From the NCBI GenBank assembly GCA_022925895.1, contig JAKSYS010000421.1, positions 1-53,995 on the forward strand: a DNA stretch of 53,995 nucleotides, in the 5' to 3' direction. The translations under genes and the position numbers were made by a program. Origin of the DNA: Fragilaria crotonensis. Taxonomy: Eukaryota > Bacillariophyta > Fragilariophyceae > Fragilariales > Fragilariaceae. Positions 44,291 to 53,995 of the stretch are shown here, piece by piece. How positions within the stretch are numbered: the first letter of the stretch is position 1; each line of letters starts with the position of its first letter. Under the pieces are notes generated by a model. The model saw only the letters and a list, made by a program, of their open reading frames with translations. It was not told the DNA's origin and did no database searches.

Positions 44291-46959
44291 ACTACGCTTC
44301 ACAGTTCAAGTACGCAACCCATGGGTATCCCTTGGCAACATCATATTTCACACGGCAACAATTAGACAATATTCAGCGGAAAGCAATGTCAATTATTTTT
44401 GCAAAGTGTGGGTACAATCGGAATACTAAACGTGATATCCTTTATGGTCCCTTGGAACTTGGAGGTGCCAACTTCCGACGACTGTACGATCAACAAGGCA
44501 TTGGACAAGTTCAATTGTTTCATGCGGCATTGGAGGCAGCAATCTACAGCAGGTCGCTTACTGCGGTGCGTGGTTTCCTGGGCACAATACTGCGCTGGCA
44601 CATCAACACCGATACTTGAGGACGTGCATCAAGATATGCCACACCTCGAATCGAAATGGTTATGCTCGTTGCGGGAGTATTTGGCGTATATCAATGCCGG
44701 ACTACAATTGGACGCCACCGGAGTTGCACCGTTGGAACGCCAATACGACGAATTTATTATGGATCGCATCATCGCGTCTCGATTGTTCACGAAGAAGGAT
44801 ATCAGACGTTTGAATTATTGTCGGATGTATTTAGGGGCATTAACTCTTTCTGATTTAACGACGGCAACGGGCAGATCATTAGACAAGACAAAGCTTAACG
44901 GAGCGATATCTTTAATAAGCAGCGTCTCCAAATGGCTCACAGTCAATCAAGAAATTCCAGGACAAGCAGAGTGGGCACTGTGGAAGAAAGCAAATGCTAT
45001 TTGGAGTAATCCCGATGGAACTTTAAAACAACCTCTGGGCGAGTGGTATCTCTCTATTACAAACAGTCGACTCATCCACTTTGCATACCTTCACGCAAAC
45101 ACTTTGTATGTGCGAACGTCAGACGGAGATTATATAACTAATATTCGAACACAGATGAATCAATTCACAGAACAGGGAACCGTGATTCCGAGAGCTCAAA
45201 TACATCCCAAGGCGACGCCTGTTGAGGTACAAGGATTGGATAATAATCAGTGGATTTTGACCCATCGCGCGACGTCGCTTCAAGTATCATTAGCACAGCC
45301 ATTACCCAGAACGTTCGGCGAATACATTCTCAGCCTGGATCCATGGGAAGTCGATTTACTTCGACACACTGAATTGATCCATGAACCGCATACTAGTTGC
45401 GTCGCACTTCAAAACGGCTTCAGAGCAGGGAGCGATGGATCGGAAAAATTTGGGACCAACGGGACATTCGGTTGGGTAATCCGGAACTTGGAGGGTCATC
45501 GCGTTGCATCAGGCATGGGACCATCCAGAGGATTGGTAATGTATTCATATCGAGCGGAATGCAGCGGAATGCTGGCAATCTTACGTTTTTTTGATCCGTA
45601 TTGCCGCATACACAGATCTCTTCTGCACATGGGCTGGTACTGTTGGAACAGACAGTCAAAGTATGCTCGATACGCTTTTTTGGGCGCGATATAACCTCAC
45701 AAAATACTATGCATGAAGCACGGTCACTTCCAGACGATTTACCACCACTTGATCCAATGATACCGGAATGGGACTTATTGACAGAAATTCGAAACACATT
45801 GCGAGGATTGCCATTTGTACAACTGGTGTATGTTAAGGGTCATCAAGATAATGACAAAAGTTATAGACAACTCAACCAGATGGCACAAATGAACGTCGAC
45901 GCTGATCACATGGCCGGACGGTATCAAACAGCACTTGGTCGGGCTCACCCGTTTGCATTGATGTCACCAACCACCGGTACTCACCTAATCTATCCAGAAG
46001 GTACGTTGACTGCGCGATATGTCACGAACATTCGACGACGGGCAACGAGTTCCCAGCTACAACAATATATCAAGCACAAATATGGATTCGAAGACAATGT
46101 CATGCAGTCGATCAATTGGAGCGCACACGGGAAGTCCATGCAATTGTTTATCAAGAAAAGAGTTCATATCACAAAAATGGTTCACGAGTGCTTACCGACA
46201 TTGGGACGGTTAAATTGATTTGATAAAGGACATCGTACATGCCCGTGTTGTCCTTGTTTGACAGAGGTTCGCGACCACGTTATGAAATGCGGAGCTGCGA
46301 GTCGACAGCGGTGGCGAGATAAGTTTCTTCAAGAAATCAATATGTTTCATGACAAGGCAGAGACATATCCATTGCTACGCCACTTATGGAACGAGGCTAT
46401 CCAAGAGTGGATGCGCACTGATGAACCCGATATTTTGGTATCCCCAGTGTTGTATCATACCGATGTTTGCGAAGTTATTATACAACAAAACCGAATTGGA
46501 TGGCGACAGCTTATAAACGGACGTTTCGGCACAACATGGAGTCTGATACAAGAGGAGTATTATCGACGGCTGCGTCAGCAAACGGGCACGGCGGATCGTC
46601 GGAGCGGAGAGACATGGCAGAAACAGTTTATCGCGAAAATATGGAAGCAGTGGGAGAAGCTATGGAAATTACGAAATGAGGAAGTGCATGGGCGAGACAT
46701 AGAGACACGAGCGCAAGCAGAACGTCATGAGATCCAACGGGAATTACGGGAGGTATATAACAATCGGAATCAGATGGAGCCTCGCATACAAGAATTACTT
46801 TATCGAGAAGAACATTAGCATATGCAACGCCCTTTATGGGTCACTCGCAATTGGTTAGCTACAAATGCACCAGTGTTCAGAGAAAGTATGCGACGGGCAC
46901 GAACGAATGCTACTACAGGTGTGCGGTCTATACGGTCGTATTTTGATCCCATACGGTAG
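44290..46959 (+). pseudogene. LINE-D: 5'-truncated LINE (thumb, RNase H, CCHC, C-terminus)
   Basis: The fragment begins with the end of RT: YPLATSYFTRQQLDNIQRKA and DILYGPLELGGANFRRLY. After a one-base shift near 44525 the reading follows 44399-45694 with RNase H (AGSDGSEKFG, YRAECSGML). A shift near 45640 reveals GTDSQSML, and 45601-46218 has LVYVKGHQDNDKS. A TGA at 46216 precedes CPCCPCLTEVRDHVMKC, the CCHC motif, then the frame 46258-46818. Past one more stop the end reads VRSIRSYFDPIR with a stop at 46957. The 5' truncation and preserved 3' end are typical of LINE insertions. Four breaks make it inactive. Confidence 0.85.
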
Positions 46960-47804
46960 GTTACAGCGGTGGAATGGAATTTACTGGACGTGATCCTACA
47001 GGGATTATGTCGAGTCGTGCGAGTCGACCTTCTAAGTCCTCCGCGTACCTACAGGTCAAGATGGATACTGGGGCACAAGAGACAGTACACCGGTAACTTA
47101 TAATATATGTTGATTCGATTCACTCCTTTTCTACTACGTCTGACACATGCACCGCTTTGCAAAAAGGTTCTATCATGACGTAGTAGTGGCCATCAGTGGT
47201 CCACAGATCATGTGCCAACAATACTTCTGTTGCTGGACTACAGAAAAGGAACAAGACAGATTTTGTCCGTGAGTTACACAAAGCCATCAGGTTACGTGAA
47301 GGCTGCCTTTACCGATGGAAACCAGTTACTGAGAAGTGATCAGTTACCAGTTACTCATCAAAAGGGCAGCAGGACGACACACCGTTCACTCTTTTGGCTC
47401 TAGCCTTTATCTTCGGACCGTACATCCAAGGCCTATCGCTAGCGAAGCCATCAAGCAGTTTTATTTTCCCCACCCACCATCCCTTTTCTTTCCTCCGCGA
47501 GTGGTGCTTCTCCCGGAGGGGGGTTTCGAGTTCAAAGTCCGAGTTATAAGTTCGAGCGATATAACTCGGACTTGGAAGTCACTATTTTGGACCGATCGAT
47601 CGAGCGTGACGCTTCTGGGAAGCGACTCACTCGAGCAGGTACATTTCCTCCCGACATCATTCCCGCTCGGCCGTTGACTTAGGTCCGACGAGATGGAATG
47701 GAAGTGGGACTCAAGGAGAACAACCCTTTCGGCTCAGGACAAGAACTTTCGCGAACCCATGCGTCGATGCATGCCCTGAGGAGGGATAGATACAGAACGG
47801 TACT
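46960..47804. other. Intergenic stretch between two LINEs
   Basis: It holds the 3' flank of LINE-D and the upstream flank of LINE-B. A palindromic-looking part at 47525-47575 repeats CCGAGTTATA/TATAACTCGG. Nothing else was recognised; no poly(A) tail or target duplication of LINE-D could be fixed. Confidence 0.4.
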
Positions 47805-47899
47805 ACACAATTTTCTAGTTCAGTTTTCCGCAAGTGCGTTCCGTCCGTCGACCGTATTTGCGTACACCGAATAGGAAGTTGTCGCGTATCAACACCACC
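47805..47899 (+). promoter_or_regulatory. LINE-B 5' leader
   Basis: The 95-base leader aligns with 25613-25707 over its whole length and has the same size. The best kept block is AATAGGAAGTTGTCGCGTA at about 47870. The start context CACCATGACCATGAC is also unchanged. The coincidence of the first matching base in both copies defines the 5' end of the family. Confidence 0.65.
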
Positions 47900-50842
47900 A
47901 TGACCATGACCGCTACAGCGGCTCCCCCGTCCCCTCCCGATCCAGCAGCCTACCATGACCCGAATCACCCGAAGTACGGTTTTCACACGACGGAATGGCA
48001 TGATCTGCCAATTCCAAATCATGGCCATGATTGGTTTTCGGACGAAGAGCGTTACCGCCGTGAGGCCAACGCACACTCGTACCGACAGTATGGACATCCC
48101 CAGAACTGGTTCCGTTATCTGACCCTTGGGTACTTTGTGTACGACGACTGTGCTAAGTTCGATTCCCTCTGGATGAAGCAGCTCTGATCCCATCATATGC
48201 CACCGCATGGTATGGTTCAACTTTATGTACCACGTTGATAGGAAACTCGACATCTCGAATAGACTGTCAGCGTGGGCGACGGAAGTATCCCAGCCATATC
48301 TCCAACGATTCGCCCCACAACACCTCGCTCTCAACACGATCGAAACATCCTGGAAAGACTACATTCTTGGTGATCATGATGTGATGGCCATTGACTCGAA
48401 CCAATGGACGACAGTAGGGACAAAGAAGAAAACACACCGCAGCAATTCTCCTCCGTTGATCCACGGCGGGAGCAGTCCCAACAGAGAACGTACAATTGAA
48501 CTCCATCTCGGTCGCTGGCCATCCTGGTAGCACCACAGCATCGGATCCGCACGGCAATGTTACTTTCGCTTCCACAAGCGGGAGTGTCAGCTTCACAACG
48601 ACGACGATAGCACTACTGTACCCACCGAAAAGGAAAGATCAAAGATACTTTGTTTTCCGATCGATCCACAACATCTGACACCACGGCGACAGCTGGGAAA
48701 CAATCAGCTTTACAACCTGATTTAAACGTACCTACCAACGACGGCACATATCGACTAACATTTAGGTGGAAGCCCAAAGGACCTTTTTCTGAGTATCATG
48801 AGCAATCTCCATTGTGGCTCACAGAAGTCTATTCGATGCTGTGTGACCTGTTTCCAGACGAGGATTGCTATTTCTACAGATGGGAAAGTCGCGACCTAAA
48901 AATGTCGACGTCAATTTCGACTCTTTCACCGGAGAGCTACGTGAGTTCCTGTCTCCAATTGTTACGTTCCTACCATCTACATCCCAAATCATCTTTGGCG
49001 CCCGCGTTTGTTTTGCCTCTAAGCTCCTGGCAAATGGAGAGCTAAAGAGTACACTAACAAAATGCTTTTGGACCACCACGTTCAGGTCAGCATATCTAAT
49101 TCAACCACTACAAGTGGAAGGATCGTCACCGCTGGATACATCCTTTTCAAAGCTGCACGAACGACGCACCGTCACAGATACCTACAGAGTCTCCGTCAAC
49201 AACTTCCCGCCGAAACTCCATTTTTTGACATTCTTCTTTTTCACAAAACACCCATGGAACAGAAGATCAATCATCTGGTCATTCAATGTGGTGAGAATCA
49301 CGTGTCACCATTATCCCAAGCTCTATCGGAAGTCCTGACGGGTCGCAACTCGCCATTGTATCTTTCTCGAATTGCACTCGCTAAGTTACAGCCATCACAA
49401 ATTAGCGCGTACTTTGAGATGCAGGACATCTATGCTAAATCTCTCAAGTCATTTCCCTTTTTTCCGACGTTAATCAATTTGGATAAGGTTCGAAAAGAAA
49501 TCTATGACGATGGAACCGTGATTGAAAGATCCACGAGAGAATGGGCGTCTTCAGTTTTTAAGGATACCGACGACATTGAGGCCAGATGCGAAGTGGTTAA
49601 TGGTGGTTTCGATCAAAAGGCCTACCTACTTACGCCATTTAAGTACTCGACGTTTGTGTCAGAACAGTTTAGACAGTATCGACTCCGGATTAATCCGATT
49701 GGAAGAAGAGAGGCCCGTTTTCGCGACAGTCTACCAGGTCTACCATCTGTGATCCATATTGATACATCCACCCAGCGTAATTTAGACTTATTGGAAACAA
49801 TGTTGTCTAAAGAAATGTGGCAAAAGGCACCACCGTCAGTAAGAGGACTTGATCAGCACACTGTCACCGAAGAACCAGTCAGAAAGTTGGTAAGCAACAG
49901 ACGCAGTCACCTATCCACCGCAGTGGTGAATCAGCATCCTGGTTTCCGAGAGGGGACAGCTAAAAAACTATCCGCAAACGTTGAAACACCATCTCCTCTG
50001 GATATGAGTCACGACGATCAAACTGCACAGACTCACTCCGCTACCCAGTCCCTAACAACCCCGTCAATGTTATCGTCTGCGACTTCACGCCGACTGAACG
50101 AATTAGAAGAATTATTTCGCCGACAACGAGATGACAACGTGCAGAATGCTGAGATCTCATCAAAAAATGCGACTAAATTGGCCCAAATAGAAGCCAAATT
50201 GGACGCATCGATGCAATGGATAATCTTCTCAACGACAATAGTGAAAAACTGGCTCTAACAATGGAACGCCAGCAAGATTCTCATGTTCAAATCATTGAAT
50301 TGAACATCCGGGTCACCCGTCTGATGGAGGTAATTGACCGAATGGCATCCCGAATTGAAGTTATCACACACACAATGGTTTCGAGTGAGGCCACTGGAGC
50401 GTCAGACCGTTTGAATACACAAATCGAATCCCACCAGGGTGATGGCAATCGGAGACGGTCTTTGGATGAAATGAAAGACCAACAAGAGGCAAGTACGAAC
50501 AGTTCGGCAATCTCCACAGGACTTGATCAAAGGCTCAATCAGAAAGCGTCCATAACACAACAACCTCGGTCTAGTTTGGCATCCATACAGTCCTGGTCAC
50601 CAACGAAGAAAAAATCAAGGGCACTGCACGACGATATGGAAGAAATGTCTCTTGGATCGGATGCATCGGACGGCGACTATGACACTCGATCTATCGAAAG
50701 TAAACAACGACCACAAAAGCTAGCTCCTATTCATCTTGACTCCTCCGACTTAGAGGATTCGGACGATTACTCGTCACAAATGCCCGATCTGGACGCCCAA
50801 TACAATAATCATGGTGATCCAGAGGGAGGCATGGGTGAATGA
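47900..50842 (+). pseudogene. LINE-B ORF1 (frameshifted)
   Basis: The start at 47900 gives the conserved N-terminal block (KYGFHTTEWHDLPIP; PQNWFRYLTLGYFVYDDC). The reading breaks near 48180 and continues as HRMVWFNFMYHVDRKLDI, with further shifts near 48500 and 48870-49070. From 49062 to 50258 one frame holds the second conserved block (VSISNSTTTSGRIVTAGYI; STREWASSVF; REARFRDSLPGLPSVIHI). The coiled-coil part follows across a shift near 50215, and the last frame ends with a Ser/Asp-rich tail at 50842. Order and spacing match the intact ORF1 of LINE-A. No zinc knuckle is visible. Confidence 0.85.
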
Positions 50843-53800
50843 GTGTAACCCAGGTCGACGCAGCACAAAACGACATGAACGGTGGAGAAATATCGGCAGC
50901 CACAGGGAACAGCAGTTCTATTTACAAACGCGGGAGGTATACATCCCGGGGAGAAGACAGACATCCCCACATTTTTCCGTCACAGGTACTTTTGTTTCCA
51001 TCTAAGCGACCAGGGAGGATAACAAGCCGGAAATCCATCGACCCACATGCAGACTGTACATACGGAGATGCAATTATCTACAAGGATCCTCGATCAACAA
51101 GATTTATGTTTCAAAACGTGAAAGGGCTCACAATCACACAATCAGGCGACGACTTCAATTACTACCTCTCCTCAATGCTGTCGTATGCTGTCGACGTCTT
51201 TGGCATGGCAAACAAACGTCGGTTGGCAACATCAACATCCAGGCATCGTTCAGGGGCAGTATACGCCGTCAACTGAAAGTCGGAAAGGTTACGTTTGGTT
51301 CCCATCACACCAGACGGATCCTCTGGGGGCGCGAGACATTTCAAGCTGGAGGAGTTCTACAGGTCGTCCGTGGAAACCTGACCACTACTGTATTCGGTTC
51401 ACCAATACAAGACAGCACAGGTCTCGGAAGGTGGAGTGGTTTTACTTTGATCGGCAAGTCGGAACAGAAACTGAGCGTTATCACAGGCTACCGCACGTGT
51501 CGAGGATCTATTGCATCATCCCCTTTAGGCAGTTCCTATCATCGTGAATACGTTTTCTTCAAAGAACGCGGATACAAATCACCACAGCCAAGGAAGCATT
51601 TTATCGATGATCTCGCGGTTGTAATACGACATCTTCAGGACCAAGGACACTCCATACTGCTAATGATGGACGCCAATTCCGTGCTGGAGTTGGATAATCA
51701 GTTGACAGTTTTTCTCGAGTCTCACGATCTAAGAGATTTGCACTTCGATACGCCAGCATCTTCAACATATATCAATTCCGACAACAGACGAATCGATTTC
51801 ATGTTCGGATGTCCCCGTACAATGGCTGCAAGAACTCGACAGGGGACTCTATCGTACTTCGAAGGACCCCAATCGGATCATAGAGCGCTATATGTGGATC
51901 TTTGCTTATCACAACTCCTAGGAAACGAATCCTTCGACCAAGTCTTACCGACAGGACCAAACAGATGGCTACGGAGCGGGAACCCCGAGTCAGTTACCAT
52001 ATATGTGGAACAGATTCACAAATATTACGCCACGCATCGGATGAAAGAACGCATTGACCAATTGTGGGAGACTCACCAAACATTAACAAGGTCACAGGTA
52101 CGACGTTTGCTAACTGCGTGGGACGAGGATCAAGGCAGGGCAATGCGAGCGGCGGAATCTCAGCTAGCTACACCTCCAAAATTGTACAAATGGTCTCCAC
52201 GCTTACGCAATGCCGTGATATTCAGGTACTGGAAGCTCAGACTACGCGAATTAACTCATTCGGAGGACTATTCAATGACTTTTGCACGATGGGAACGACA
52301 AATTCAGTTCTTCGACTCCTCATTTACACTACCATATCGGTCCCAAGCCTTGGAGGCTCATGAAGTTCGGCGACATTTAAACAATTCCACAAAGAACTTC
52401 GTCAGGTAAAAGAAGTCAACAGAGCATCGAGTGGGATGCTATGAGGAACTACTTTCCAAATACGAGGCAGATGACAATCCGTCGACGAAGAAGGAATCGC
52501 AGCGTTTGGCCAAACAAGTAGCTCGGACAATAAAAGGAGAAGAGGACAAGCGACTGTTCGGAAAACTCCGACAGATTCTTAATCGAAGGAATTTTCCAGC
52601 TTAACGCAGATCCAAGTTCCGCGATATCCGATGTCCGACGAGCCAACTACCTCGGGTAAGGTTCACGACGTTCTTCAACAGTACCATCCAGAACAATTAG
52701 TTTGGGATACAATAATATCCAGAGCCGACATTGAAGCCCATCTTTTGCAATTTAATAGAGAGGCTTTTCGAGCGGCGGCAGAATCACCGTGTGGGAGTGG
52801 CGTGATTCATGATGCCCTCACCTTTACGAGCCTTTCAGACGAAGCGGAAGCGTGCCTGCGCGGTGAAATCCCCAATCACTGGCACGGCGACGACAATCTC
52901 TTGAGAGAATTCTTGTCCTCCTTCCAAATACCAAACTCGGTCATGGAGGCGGGTCCGATAAACCTAGAAATTACCAACTCCGATATTGTCAAAGGCTTCA
53001 AATCTTGGAAAGAGACTACAACCACTTCCCCGTCCGGACGTCACCTTGGACATAACAAGGCGCTGATCACGGACTCAATTCTATTGGAATGCCTACGAAA
53101 GTTTTTGAACATTGCAATATCCCGAGGGATAGCGATTCCCAGGTGGTGCAAAGCGGTGAATGTTATGATAGAAAAAGATCCAGGTTCCCCCAGAATCAAT
53201 CGCCTTCGTATAATCCATTTATTCGAGGCCGATTACAATTTGTTTTTAAAAATCATGTGGGGATCCAGGCTGGTTCGAAGATCGGTAGAACTCAACTTAC
53301 TACACGATGGACAACATGGATCTGTACCAGGCCGCACAACAATGGATCCGGTGATGCTAAACCAACTCACAACGGATTTATGCCGGTTACTAAAGGTAAA
53401 CTATGCTCGGTTCGATAACGACGCTTCGGCATGTTTTGACAGGATTATTGTGGCACTGGGAATGATGGCAGCTCGGAGATGCGGCATGCCAACAGAGGCG
53501 GTACGTACCCACGCGAAAGCACTTGAATTGATGACATACATGGTTAAAACAGTATATGGGATCTCGGAGGCTTCTTATCGTGGCACGGTGATGGAACCCC
53601 TCTTCGGTACAGGACAGGGGAGCGGCGCATCTCCTGCCGTTTGGCTTTCTTTAGTGGTAATTCTTCTTAACACTCTAGAGAGAGTGATACCAAACCGGAT
53701 CAGTTTTCGCTCGCCTGACGGAAATATAACCCATCAGAGACTGGTTGATGCATTTGTGGACGACACGGCGATAGGTTTGACGGATGATGGCGAGGCATCT

Positions 53801-53995
53801 TTGGATGAACTTACAAAAGCGCTTGAACGAGTAGCTCAAACATGGGAGCAATTACTACACTTTTCAGGAGGATCATTGAATTTAAAAAGTGTTCCTGGTA
53901 TGTTCTGTTTTGGGAATGGAAACAAGGCCGTCCGTGTATCCGGGAGATGGAACCAGGGGATCGGGGATAGAACTGTCCCAGGGGTCCCAAAGCTC
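50839..53995 (+). pseudogene. LINE-B ORF2: endonuclease (broken) and reverse transcriptase (open to window end)
   Basis: ORF2 starts at ATG 50839 inside the ORF1 stop. The endonuclease begins RFMFQNVKGLTITQSG, but shifts near 51200 and 51450 break it, and the catalytic glutamate expected before TNVGW reads as Gln. Later motifs are ILLMMDANSVLE and GPQSDHRALYVDL. The linker ends at 52409; shifts follow to about 52580. From 52583 (first ATG 52631) a frame is open to 53995 and includes TSPSGRHLGHNK, IHLFEADYNLFL, motif A NDASACFDRI, motif B GTGQGSGASP and motif C AFVDDTAIG. All catalytic aspartates of RT are present. RNase H would lie beyond the window. Confidence 0.88.

Larger units (their letters stand above)
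47805..53995 (+). mobile_element. LINE-B: relative of LINE-A, running off the window
   Basis: Its 5' leader, ORF1 blocks, ORF1/ORF2 overlap and ORF2 domain order match LINE-A. The endonuclease linker and RT match the inverted LINE-C segment even more closely. The 3' part (end of RT, RNase H, C-terminus) lies beyond 53995. ORF1 and the endonuclease are frameshifted many times, but RT is in one open frame at the window end. Confidence 0.9.

Overview
This window looks like nuclear DNA of a eukaryotic microalga, most likely a diatom. That is an inference from four things: the type of LINE and Ty1/copia elements, a long SPT-repeat secreted protein, a GT61-like glycosyltransferase with a 60-base intron, and intergenic DNA rich in GTAC. 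No operons, rRNA or tRNA genes, or CRISPR arrays were seen. About two thirds of the window is mobile DNA, much of it nested or rearranged.

Layout. 1-4173 (+): a decayed Ty3/gypsy element, gag to integrase, cut by the window edge. 4640-7944 (-): a broken zinc-finger transposase resembling the Plavaka/CACTA group. 8487-11910: a LINE whose 5' part is inverted relative to its 3' part, the arrangement left by twin priming. 12170-12657 (-): another LINE fragment. 13297-13622 and 13699-14266: a MITE-like element and a long foldback repeat. 16169-21371 (-): a secreted protein gene made of two copies of one domain alternating with long 12-base repeats that encode SPT[A/D/N/G]. 23968-24870 (+): an intact secreted beta-rich protein gene. 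25613-31487 (+): LINE-A with a complete 1052-residue ORF1 and a nearly intact ORF2, stopped in the reverse transcriptase by a young copia element at 31488-37265 (-). 37782-39517 (-): a GT61-like host gene. 42892-44290 (+): a pRiA4b ORF3-like gene that runs in frame into the 3' part of a LINE (to 46959). 47805-53995 (+): LINE-B, related to LINE-A and still open at the window end.

How the parts work together. In the LINEs, ORF1 should supply an RNA-binding or particle protein. ORF2 should supply an endonuclease (EEP), a reverse transcriptase, RNase H and a C-terminal CCHC motif. ORF1 and ORF2 overlap by ATGA in both copies where this can be seen, which points to coupled termination and reinitiation. 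The copia element has near-identical LTRs (one mismatch in 558) and a target duplication, so it is recent.

Many frameshifts fall at short homopolymers, even inside the youngest sequences. Some apparent pseudogenes may therefore be sequence errors. All family assignments come from reading motifs by eye; no database search was made.
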